Part shown: positions 42,802-50,884 of the stretch, one piece after another
Position numbering within the stretch: the first letter of the stretch is position 1
How the letters are laid out: the number at the start of each line of letters is the position of its first letter
Notes under the pieces: generated by a model
Seen by the model: only the letters and a program-made list of their open reading frames with translations
Told to the model about the DNA's origin: nothing
Databases searched by the model: none
Program-made: the position numbers and the translations under genes
NCBI GenBank assembly: GCA_020638035.1
Contig: JACKJI010000003.1
Coordinates: forward strand, 124,001-188,000
Reading direction: 5' to 3'
Source of the DNA: Hyphomicrobiaceae bacterium
GTDB taxonomy: Bacteria; Pseudomonadota; Alphaproteobacteria; Rhizobiales; Hyphomicrobiaceae
DNA: 64,000 bases

Positions 42802-45306
42802 GTGCATCCGGGACGAACGGTGGGTGAGAAGAAAACAAATTCGGTGCATCCGGTCCGGCCTGCAGGGCTGAGATCATTGCGTCGTCCGAGCACCGCCGCG
42901 GTGATGCGCCTGGCTGCCGCGCTGAGCAGCGCACGCAAGCGGCGTAGCGGGCTTCGCGGCCTTCATGCCGTCTGGACGCGCCACGACCTGTCACTCCTCT
43001 CCGCCGCGGCAGCCCTGGCTCTGCTCGCAGGGCTGGCGCTTCTGCCCGGCCCCAATGGCGTGGCGCATGCATGCTTTATTGCAGCTGCTGCGTTGGTGAT
43101 GCTGGTGCTGCATCGTACCAATGCAGCGCGTGCGTCGTCCATTGGGTCTGCGGTGCCGGGCATCGGCCGCTTCGACGAGTTGTGCGAAATGTTGGAGCGG
43201 CGCTTGGAGCAGCTCCAGGACGTGCACTGGGAGATCTCTGAATCCGAACTTCGCTATCGCGATCTCCTCGACGAGCAGAGCGACGTCATTCTACGCCGCG
43301 ACGGCGAGGACCATCTGACCTACGTAAACAATGCCTTCTCGCGCGTCTTCGGCATCAAGCGGGAGGCTGCACTGGGGCATGTTTTCACGCCGCAGGTTCT
43401 GGAGGCCGGCGCGCCGCCATCTTTCGATCTCGGCTCGCCCGACCGCGGATATCGGCATCTGGAGCAGGTCGAGACCGCCAGAGGCCCGCGATGGTACGTC
43501 TGGGACGAGCACGATGTCGCTGCTGCCGATGGCATGGGCAGCGAGGTCCAGGTGGTCGGGCGTGACGTCACCGAGGAATGCTGCCATGCCATCGAGCTGG
43601 CCGAAGCCCGCGACCAGGCCGAGGCGGCGAGCCGTGCGAAGTCCCGCTTCCTGGCGGCGATGAGTCACGAGATCCGCACGCCGATGAACGGCATCATGGG
43701 CATGTCGTCGCTGCTTCGCGAGACCGAGCTTTCCGACGAGCAACGCACCTACGTCGCGGCCGTCGATCAATCCGCGCGCGTACTGGTGACCTTGATCGAC
43801 GAGATCCTCGACTTCTCAAAAATCGAGGCCGGCAAGGTGGTCCTGCAGGAAGCGCCCTTCGCAATTGCGGAGACGGCGCAGAGTGTCGTCGAACTTCTGT
43901 CTCCGCGCGCCCACGACAAGGGGCTTGAACTCGCGCTGACAGTCGAGCCATCCGTCGTGCGCACGCTGATCGGCGACGAGGCGCGCATCCGGCAGATCCT
44001 GCTCAACCTGCTTTCAAATGCGATAAAGTTCACGGACAAGGGTGGCATTGCCGTCGCCGTCACCGGCCGCTCTGTGGCCGGCAGCGATCATCATATGTGC
44101 GTGTCGATATCGGTCGAGGACAGCGGCATCGGCCTGTCGCGCGACGACATGGAGCGGCTCTTCCGCGAGTTCGAGCAGGCGGAGGGCGCCGAAGGCCGCC
44201 AGCGTGGCGGTACAGGCCTCGGCCTCGCCATATCGCAGCGGCTTGCGCGTGCAATGCAAGGTGACATTCGCGTCAGCTCCACGCCGGGGCACGGCTCGGT
44301 ATTCGTCGCCGATATCGTGCTGCGCGAAGCCGCCCGCGATGACTTCACCGATGTCCCTGGACCATTCGCGCTCGACGAGCGGCTCAACGTGCTGATAGCC
44401 ATGGACCGGGAATTCGAGCGGCGCAGTATTGCTCACATTCTGCGTTCAGCCGGCCAGCGGGTGATCGCCACCAGCATGGATGCAGCCTTCGCTGCCCTTG
44501 CTGAAGCGGCCGAAGCAGGCGAACCGATCGATCGCATCATCGTCGATGTCGAGTCCGATGCCGACATCGCTGGCCGGCTTCTGGAAACCGCGGCGAAGGC
44601 TACGTCTGGAGCGGTGGTCGGCATCGTCACCGTCAATGTCCTGGCCCGATCCGGATTGGCGACATTCCGCGATAAAGGATACCAGCGTTACCTCATTCGT
44701 CCCGTACGTGTCCGCTCGTTGCTCCAGCAGCTGTCTTCCTGCAGACCGGCTGCGACCGGTACAGTTGGCGCACGGGAGCCGCATAATGCGGAGGGAAGTG
44801 GCTCGGCCGCGCTCGCAGCCGATGCAGCGGCTCAGTCTTCTTCAGCAACCCGGGTGCTGTTGGTCGAGGACAACGAGATCAATGCACTTCTCGCGCGCCG
44901 GATCCTGGAGTCCTCCGGTTGCGTCGTTGAACACCGACTTGATGGGCAGGCCGCAGTGGCGTGTGTGAAGGAGACGTTCGACGGAACACGTCCGGCATTC
45001 GACCTTGTCCTCATGGATATCAATATGCCGCGTCTCGATGGCGTTGAGGCAACCAGGGCCATCCGCGTTGCGCATCAGGAAATCGTTCACTCCGCAGGCC
45101 CGCAGGTGCCGGCCTGCCCGCCGATAATTTCACTGACCGCCAATGCTTTTCCTGAGGATCGCGCGCGCTGTATCGCAGCCGGAATGGACGATTACCTGGC
45201 CAAGCCGTTCGACGCGAATGATCTGAAGATGCTTCTCAACGTCTGGGCACCGCACCACACGTTTCCGCGCGAGGAAGCGATGCAGAAGCGGGCAACAACC
45301 CGGTGA
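42802..45306 (+). CDS. Hybrid sensor histidine kinase with two receiver domains
   Basis: An 834-residue membrane kinase. Two close hydrophobic segments (residues about 65-85 and 90-105) anchor it, followed by a short coiled region and a PAS domain (SELRYRDLLDEQSDVILRRDG to VVGRDVTEE, about 150-265). The phospho-acceptor His is residue 289 in AMSHEIRTPMNGIMGM. The ATPase domain has LLNLLSNAIKFTDKGG (N box), DSGIGLS (G1), and GGTGLGLAISQRL (G2). The first receiver (about 525-640) is degenerate: its conserved Lys is replaced in YLIRPVR. The second is intact, with Asp 739 in VLMDINMP, and LVEDNEIN, SLTAN and AKPF. No Hpt domain is present, so a separate phosphotransfer protein is needed. GTG 42802 is the track-consistent start; it could begin later. 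Confidence 0.9.
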   Translation: MHPGRTVGEKKTNSVHPVRPAGLRSLRRPSTAAVMRLAAALSSARKRRSGLRGLHAVWTRHDLSLLSAAAALALLAGLALLPGPNGVAHACFIAAAALVMLVLHRTNAARASSIGSAVPGIGRFDELCEMLERRLEQLQDVHWEISESELRYRDLLDEQSDVILRRDGEDHLTYVNNAFSRVFGIKREAALGHVFTPQVLEAGAPPSFDLGSPDRGYRHLEQVETARGPRWYVWDEHDVAAADGMGSEVQVVGRDVTEECCHAIELAEARDQAEAASRAKSRFLAAMSHEIRTPMNGIMGMSSLLRETELSDEQRTYVAAVDQSARVLVTLIDEILDFSKIEAGKVVLQEAPFAIAETAQSVVELLSPRAHDKGLELALTVEPSVVRTLIGDEARIRQILLNLLSNAIKFTDKGGIAVAVTGRSVAGSDHHMCVSISVEDSGIGLSRDDMERLFREFEQAEGAEGRQRGGTGLGLAISQRLARAMQGDIRVSSTPGHGSVFVADIVLREAARDDFTDVPGPFALDERLNVLIAMDREFERRSIAHILRSAGQRVIATSMDAAFAALAEAAEAGEPIDRIIVDVESDADIAGRLLETAAKATSGAVVGIVTVNVLARSGLATFRDKGYQRYLIRPVRVRSLLQQLSSCRPAATGTVGAREPHNAEGSGSAALAADAAAQSSSATRVLLVEDNEINALLARRILESSGCVVEHRLDGQAAVACVKETFDGTRPAFDLVLMDINMPRLDGVEATRAIRVAHQEIVHSAGPQVPACPPIISLTANAFPEDRARCIAAGMDDYLAKPFDANDLKMLLNVWAPHHTFPREEAMQKRATTR

Positions 45307-45652
45307 CATTTCCGTGAGTGGCGGCTCAGACCCGAAACGCACTCGCACGTGATGGGACCGCTGCTTCGCTCAATCCCCATATGCGAGGCTTGCTTGTCAC
45401 GCTGTGCCGATGCGGGCCCAAATTGGGTAATTTGCCGCGTTTCATTGCTGATATCTGGTGCCCTTACATCGCGTGGAACTCTGGCCTGACCCTTCTCCGT
45501 AAACTGGATCCGGATACTCTTGATGAGCTTTGCCCGGTTCTTGGGCGCTCGATCCAGGCCGCCCGATGGGTCGCAGAACCGTCACGGAATCATGCTAGCT
45601 CCTTGCGACATGGTCGGCATCCGCACTGACCATCGAATTGAGGAGCACCGAT
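45307..45652. other. Intergenic region between histidine kinase and OlsB-like gene
   Basis: There is one open plus-strand frame of about 100 codons (45318-45629) containing WNSGLTLLRKLDPDTLDELCP. I recognise no family and see no good ribosome binding site, so I do not call a gene. It should contain the promoter of the downstream acyltransferase. Confidence 0.35.
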
Positions 45653-46636
45653 ATGCTGATTGAGCGCAGCCGCAATCTCTCCGCTCGCATCGGACTGCGC
45701 AGTTTCGTCACCGGACAGACGCCATTGCCCTCAGGAATTGGCGCTCCCGCCGCCGCAGGCATGCGCTGGTTGCCGCGTGCGCAATCGGTGCGGCGAGAAG
45801 GGCGCATATATGGCCGCGTCGGCGATCTGGAAGTGCGCATGGCAACTGCTGTGCGCGACATCCGCCGCGCGCAGCGCCTGCGCTATCAGGTGTTCTACGA
45901 CGAGATGTCGGCCACGCCGAGTTTGCTCGCTGAACTGCGTCGGCGAGACGAGGATCCCTACGATTCCATTTGTGATCATCTCCTGGTCGTTGACCGCGCC
46001 GCCGCGCCGTCGTCCCTCTGGACGAGCGGGCGCAGCGCGCACGTCGTCGGCACGTATCGACTGCTCCGGCAAGACATTGCCGAGCGCCACTTCGGTTTCT
46101 ATACGCAGGGCGAGTACGACATCGCGCCGCTGCTGAAGCGCTATGCCGGCACGCATCGTTTTCTCGAACTCGGCCGGTCGTGCGTTTTGAAGCCGTATCG
46201 CAATCGCCGTACGGTCGAGCTGCTCTGGCATGGACTGTGGACCTACGCGCGGGAGCACAAAGTCGACGTCATGATCGGGTGCGCAAGCTTCGCCGGAACG
46301 GACCCGTCAGCTCATGCCATGGCGTTGTCGTTCCTGCATCACAATGCGTTGGCACCGGAGCCGTGGCGCTGCACCGCCCATCCTCAGCTCTATCAACGCA
46401 TGGATCTGATGCCGAAGGAGGCGATCGATGCCAAGGCGGCGCTGAAGGTGCTGCCACCGCTCATCAAGGGCTATCTGCGGCTCGGTGCCTTCATCGGTGA
46501 TGGAGCTGTCATCGACCACCAGTTTGGCACCACAGACGTGCTCATCGTATTGCCCGTCTCCAACATCGATCCGCGCTACTTCGATCATTTCGGCGCCCCC
46601 GACGAGATCAGGAGCCGTATCGCTTCGGACGTTTGA
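45653..46636 (+). CDS. OlsB-like ornithine N-acyltransferase / hemolysin-type GNAT
   Basis: A 327-residue GNAT-fold protein of the OlsB group. In OlsB the enzyme moves 3-hydroxyacyl chains from ACP to ornithine, the first step of ornithine lipid synthesis. Features are RRAQRLRYQVFYDEMSATP, DHLLVVD, VVGTYRLLRQ, ELGRSCVLKPYRNRRTVELLWHGLWTY and MIGCASFAGTD, followed by GYLRLGAFIGDGAVIDHQFGTTDVLIVLP, the typical end segment. A 55-residue leader precedes the domain. AGGAGC about 7 bases upstream supports ATG 45653. No olsA is adjacent. Acyl-homoserine lactone synthases share part of the fold, but the C-terminal LGAFIGDGAVIDHxFxTTDV block is OlsB-specific. Confidence 0.82.
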   Translation: MLIERSRNLSARIGLRSFVTGQTPLPSGIGAPAAAGMRWLPRAQSVRREGRIYGRVGDLEVRMATAVRDIRRAQRLRYQVFYDEMSATPSLLAELRRRDEDPYDSICDHLLVVDRAAAPSSLWTSGRSAHVVGTYRLLRQDIAERHFGFYTQGEYDIAPLLKRYAGTHRFLELGRSCVLKPYRNRRTVELLWHGLWTYAREHKVDVMIGCASFAGTDPSAHAMALSFLHHNALAPEPWRCTAHPQLYQRMDLMPKEAIDAKAALKVLPPLIKGYLRLGAFIGDGAVIDHQFGTTDVLIVLPVSNIDPRYFDHFGAPDEIRSRIASDV

Positions 46637-46727
46637 GGTTGCCTGCCGAACCGCTTGACGCGAACGGGAGGTGGTGCCGACTTCGGACCACCGAGTGGGC
46701 ACGGCCCGCCCGTGAGCGAACTTCCGG

Positions 46728-47627
46728 TTATTTGGCAGCCGGCGACAGAGAACGTGCCACGCGGAAGCCGATGATGATGGTCCGGAAGTCAGGCACTTCC
46801 CTCAATCTGACGGCAGCCCGCATCAGCTTGGGGTTGATGCTCCAGGCCCCGCCGCGCAGCACTCGCGTACAACCTTGTGTCACCGGGGCAGCAGAGCCGT
46901 CGCTGGGCGCATTGGCATAGTCGCCGTGGCAATCCTCCACCCATTCCGAAACGTTGCCGTGCATATCGTGGAGGCCGAAGGCGTTGGGCTTGAACGAGCC
47001 GGCGGGCGCGGTCTGATTGCCCTCCCACTGGCTCTTGCAGCCTCTGCAATTGGCATTGTTCTCACCGACTTCGTCACCCCAAGCGTAGGCCGTCGTCGTG
47101 CCGGCACGCGCCGCATACTCCCATTCCGCTTCTGTCAGCAGGCGGTAAGTCTTACCCGTCTTCTTGGATAGCCATTCCGCATACTGCTTTGCGTCGTTCC
47201 AGGAAATCTGGATGGCAGGCCGCGTTCCTTTCCCCCAGCCGCGATCGTTCGGGCTCTTGTTCTGAGTGCAGCCGCCGCCCGCCACGCAGGCCTCCCACTC
47301 GGCGAACGTGACCTCGAACTTGCCGACCGCAAACGGCGAGGCAATCGTCACTTTTCGCTGCGGGCTTTCACCTTTCAAGCGGTCTTTTTCCGTGTCGGGC
47401 GCACCCATCATGAATTCGCCGGCCGGAACCACCACGAGTTTCGGGCACTCTGGGCAGTCGCTGAAGGATTGCCCCGACCCCGGCTTGATGCATGCCGCGC
47501 CGCCGACGCTGAGAGCGATTTGGATGCCATCGCAGCCCGCGGCAGCGGTCTGCCCGTGCGATCGGATGGGCGCTGCAAGACTGGCCAGACAGATGACACC
47601 CAGTGCAATGGCAATATGACGTCGCAT
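46728..47627 (-). CDS. Secreted formylglycine-generating enzyme (FGE/SUMF1)-like protein
   Basis: This 299-residue protein has a signal peptide (HIAIALGVICLASLAAPIRSHG) and an FGE-sulfatase domain (residues about 60-295). Family motifs include VVPAGEFMMGAPD, FEVTFAEWEACVAGG, RPAIQISWNDAKQYAEWLSKKTGKTYRLLTEAEWEYAARAGT, ANCRGCKSQW, GLHDMHGNVSEWVEDC, CTRVLRGGAW and FRTIIIGFRVAR. True FGEs use a Cys pair near the end of the domain to oxidise sulfatase Cys; here the RVLRGGAWS region lacks the paired catalytic cysteines (the pair seen is in NCRGCK), so sulfatase activation is doubtful and a binding role is possible. AGGGGGT precedes ATG 47627. It stands alone. Confidence 0.85.
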   Translation of the reverse strand: MRRHIAIALGVICLASLAAPIRSHGQTAAAGCDGIQIALSVGGAACIKPGSGQSFSDCPECPKLVVVPAGEFMMGAPDTEKDRLKGESPQRKVTIASPFAVGKFEVTFAEWEACVAGGGCTQNKSPNDRGWGKGTRPAIQISWNDAKQYAEWLSKKTGKTYRLLTEAEWEYAARAGTTTAYAWGDEVGENNANCRGCKSQWEGNQTAPAGSFKPNAFGLHDMHGNVSEWVEDCHGDYANAPSDGSAAPVTQGCTRVLRGGAWSINPKLMRAAVRLREVPDFRTIIIGFRVARSLSPAAK

Positions 47628-47947
47628 GGCACCCCCTGATATTCCGTGCACTACGGTACGGCGAAGGCTCCGCATGGCCCATCCTAAGCTCAGTCAGCAG
47701 CGCACATCAAACGCCTGCTCAATCCAAGTCAATGTTAGCGCTTTGCCGCGGTTTTGCACGCCTACTGTTATCGAAAAATGCCTGATCGATATCTGCGCCG
47801 TGCGGCACGCCCCCAATCGCCACCGCAATCAGGCCCGGCAAGCAGCAGAACCGTAAGCACAGGTCGGCCATTCGCGGGCACGACATTCGCGCAAGGGTTC
47901 AGGGGGTGAGACAGCGCAAACGGCGGTACCTGCGGACCCTACGCTCC
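47628..47947. other. Intergenic region between FGE-like gene and maeB
   Basis: No supported gene. Both flanking genes run on the minus strand, so the region should include the end of the maeB transcript and the promoter of the FGE-like gene. Confidence 0.4.
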
Positions 47948-50218
47948 CTACCGGTTCACATCGTAGGCCGCGAGGGCTGCGACGTTGACGATATCGGTGT
48001 CGCGGGCACCCAGTGAGCAGATCTGGATCGACTTGTCGAGGCCGACCAGCAGCGGCCCGATGATCGTCGCCCCGCCCAGTTCCCTGAGCATCTTCGTCGA
48101 TATCGAGGCCGCATGGAATGCCGGCATGATGAGGACGTTGGCTGTGTCGGAAAGTCGGCAGAATGGGTAGAGCTTCATCAAGTCTTTGTTCAGCGCGACA
48201 TCAGCAGCCATGTCGCCATCGTACTCGAAATCGGCACCCTTCTCGTCGAGGATCGCGATCGCCTCCCGCACCTCGTCGGAACGCTCGCCACGCGGCTGCC
48301 CGAAGGTTGAATAGGTGAGAAATGCGACGCGCGGCTCCATGCCGAAGTTGCGTGCTGCGCGTGCGGCCTCCTCGGCGATGTAGACGAGCTGCTCGGTGGT
48401 CGGGATGTTGTGGATCGATGTATCAGCGATCAGCACGGCGCGCCCACGCACCAGCGTGAGCGTCACGCCAATGACGTGGCGGCCCTGAGCCGGATCGATG
48501 ACGCGCAGCACGTCGCGGTAGACGCTCGTGAAGTTGCGTGTCACGCCCGAGACCATCGCATCGGCATAGCCATGTGCCACCATCAGCGCGCCGTAGATAT
48601 TGCGCTCGTTCTTGACGAGACGCACGCAGTCCCGCCTCAGATAGCCGCGCCGCTGCAGCCGTTTGTAGAGGTACTCGGTGAATTCTTCGTCGTGGTCGGA
48701 CTTGCGCGTATCGTGGAGCGATATCGAGGGATGCAGCGGAATGCCGAGTTCCTTGAACGTATCGCGCACCCGCTCTTCCGTGCCGACCAGCATGGGTTGG
48801 CCGAAGCCCTGCGTCAGGAATGCGTGCGCCGCGCGGATCACCGCCGGGTCCTCGCCCTCCGCGAAGATCACCCGCTTGGGATTGGACTTGACTTCCTCGA
48901 AGGTCGATTGCAGCCAGCCGACGAGCGGGTCGAGCCGCCCTTGCAACTGCGCGACATAGGCTTCCATGTCGACGATCGGCCTGCGCGCAACGCCAGAATC
49001 CATCGCCGCGCGGGCGACGGCCGGGGCGATATGCCAGATGATCCGTGAATCGAACGGTGCCGGGATGATGTAGTCGCGCCCGAACGTCGGCCTCAGTCCA
49101 TGGAAGGAGGACGCCACCTGATCCGATACCGCCGCGCGGGCCAATTCCGCCAGTGCGCGGGCCGCTGCCACTTTCATCGCCTCGTTGATTGTCGAGGCTT
49201 GCACATCAAGCGCACCGCGAAAGATGAACGGGAAGCAGAGTACGTTGTTGACTTGATTGGGATAGTCGGAGCGGCCCGTGGCAATGATGGCGTCGTCCCG
49301 CACCGATTGCACGTCTTCCGGAGTGATCTCGGGTTCGGGATTGGCCATGGCGAAGATGAGCGGACGCGCGGCCATGCTCTCCACCATCTCGGTGCTTACG
49401 ATGCCTCCCGCCGAAAGTCCCAGGAAGATATCCGCGTCCTTGATGATCTCCGCCAGCTTCCGCGCTTTCGTGTTCTGGGCGAACGGCTCCTTCCACTGGT
49501 CCATCAGCTCCTTGCGGCCCTCGTATACGACGCCGGCGATGTCGGAGACAAAGATGTTCTCTCGCTTCATGCCGAGCGAGACGAGCAAGTTGAGGCAGGC
49601 GAGCGCAGCGGCGCCGGCACCCGAACAGGCGAGCTTGACGTCCTCGATGTTCTTGCCGGCGACCTCGAGCCCGTTGAGGATCGCTGCCCCGACGACGATT
49701 GCCGTGCCGTGCTGGTCGTCATGGAACACGGGGATGTCGAGCAGCTTCTTGAGGCGCTCCTCGATGATGAAGCAGTCTGGAGCCTTGATGTCCTCCAGAT
49801 TGATGCCTCCGAACGAGGGCCCGAGATAGCGCACCGCGTTGACGAAGGCGTCGACATCCTCGGTGTCGACCAGCAGGTCGATCGCGTCGATATCCGCGAA
49901 GCGCTTGAAGAGTGCGCCTTTGCCCTCCATCACCGGCTTCGCAGCGAGCGCTCCGAGATTGCCGAGGCCCAGGATCGCGGTGCCGTTCGAGACCACGGCG
50001 ACGAGGTTGCCCTTGTTCGTGTAGTCGTAGGCCGTGGCACGATCCTCGGCGATCGCCCGGACGGGGACCGCTACGCCCGGCGAATAGGCGAGCGACAGGT
50101 CACGCTGCGTCGTCAACGGCTTTGTCGGCGTGATCTCGAGCTTTCCCGGCTTGCCACGGGCGTGGAACTGCAGTGCTTCCTGCTCGGTGAACCGGGCATC
50201 TTGAAACCGTTTGGCCAT
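47948..50218 (-). CDS. maeB: NADP-dependent malic enzyme with phosphotransacetylase-like domain
   Basis: A 756-residue fused enzyme. Residues about 1-430 form the malic enzyme: AYSPGVAVPVRAIAED, VVSNGTAILGLGNLGALAAKPVMEGK, VFHDDQHGTAIV with the conserved D-D-Q-H-G, the nucleotide-binding ACSGAGAAALACLNLL, and MANPEPEI. It decarboxylates malate to pyruvate. Residues about 440-756 are a phosphotransacetylase-like domain (VIFAEGEDPAVIRAAHAFL, GHVIGVTLTLV-like, PAFHAASISTKMLRELGG) which in rhizobial enzymes binds acetyl-CoA and regulates activity and oligomerisation rather than acting as PTA. The full family length is present. It is divergent from mutS across a 666-bp gap. Confidence 0.95.
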   Translation of the reverse strand: MAKRFQDARFTEQEALQFHARGKPGKLEITPTKPLTTQRDLSLAYSPGVAVPVRAIAEDRATAYDYTNKGNLVAVVSNGTAILGLGNLGALAAKPVMEGKGALFKRFADIDAIDLLVDTEDVDAFVNAVRYLGPSFGGINLEDIKAPDCFIIEERLKKLLDIPVFHDDQHGTAIVVGAAILNGLEVAGKNIEDVKLACSGAGAAALACLNLLVSLGMKRENIFVSDIAGVVYEGRKELMDQWKEPFAQNTKARKLAEIIKDADIFLGLSAGGIVSTEMVESMAARPLIFAMANPEPEITPEDVQSVRDDAIIATGRSDYPNQVNNVLCFPFIFRGALDVQASTINEAMKVAAARALAELARAAVSDQVASSFHGLRPTFGRDYIIPAPFDSRIIWHIAPAVARAAMDSGVARRPIVDMEAYVAQLQGRLDPLVGWLQSTFEEVKSNPKRVIFAEGEDPAVIRAAHAFLTQGFGQPMLVGTEERVRDTFKELGIPLHPSISLHDTRKSDHDEEFTEYLYKRLQRRGYLRRDCVRLVKNERNIYGALMVAHGYADAMVSGVTRNFTSVYRDVLRVIDPAQGRHVIGVTLTLVRGRAVLIADTSIHNIPTTEQLVYIAEEAARAARNFGMEPRVAFLTYSTFGQPRGERSDEVREAIAILDEKGADFEYDGDMAADVALNKDLMKLYPFCRLSDTANVLIMPAFHAASISTKMLRELGGATIIGPLLVGLDKSIQICSLGARDTDIVNVAALAAYDVNR

Positions 50219-50884
50219 GAGGCTTCGTTCGTTCTCTGAGTGAGCGGTCGATCGGCGAAAAACCAGGATCGAGTGCGCGCGTGTCGTTATTGCTCCGGCA
50301 GCGTGTTTGGGTTTCGTTCGCTGCGTGCTTGGGCGGCGGCACGATAGGGGGTGGGGCGTTGGTATACAACATCGAACTCGTGGTCTTGATCGAACGGTTG
50401 AGCGGCAGGCGAAGTCTCAGGGCTTGCGTCGATCAAGGGCGCCATAGTGGTTTGGCTCGCAGCCTGGCAAGCGCCTGAGAACGGGTGCTGGCCAGAGTGC
50501 GGTCGACGCGTTCCCTGACGTCGAGGCTGGGCCCTAATCATCTGTTTGAGTGACTGATTTGCACCTTGGCCCGAGGCGTGGCCGCAGCCCGTTCAGCCGG
50601 TTCCATCCAGGGCGTCGCCCTCGGATCGCCTCGCCGCCTGGGCCGGCGATCAGGTTCGTGGTCCAAGATCTTCTCGTTTCGCGTTTTCATCCGCCAACGG
50701 GCGACCAACGGGTCAAATTTCGCCGAATAGTTGTCTGGACCGAGGGCTTCGGCAGGACTTTCGGGCGCAGCAGCGGGTGCCGGTCGTCCACAACCGACCG
50801 TTCCCTGAAGCGGGTCGACACGCTATGGCTGTCCGCCGAGGCGGCCGATTGGTGCCCGGTGCGGGATGAGCGTTTGGGGCGGGG
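50219..50884. other. Divergent intergenic region between maeB and mutS
   Basis: This long gap should contain both promoters. I found no family-like peptide in any frame. It includes Arg/Pro/Gly-rich open frames of no recognisable type. A small RNA cannot be excluded. Confidence 0.4.

Noticed and set aside
45318..45629. Possible small gene in the gap before the OlsB-like gene
   Set aside because: No family resemblance and no convincing ribosome binding site; described as gap content only.
45653..46636. Acyl-homoserine lactone synthase (LuxI-like)
   Set aside because: Part of the fold is shared, but the C-terminal block and length match OlsB-like acyltransferases, and no luxR is adjacent.
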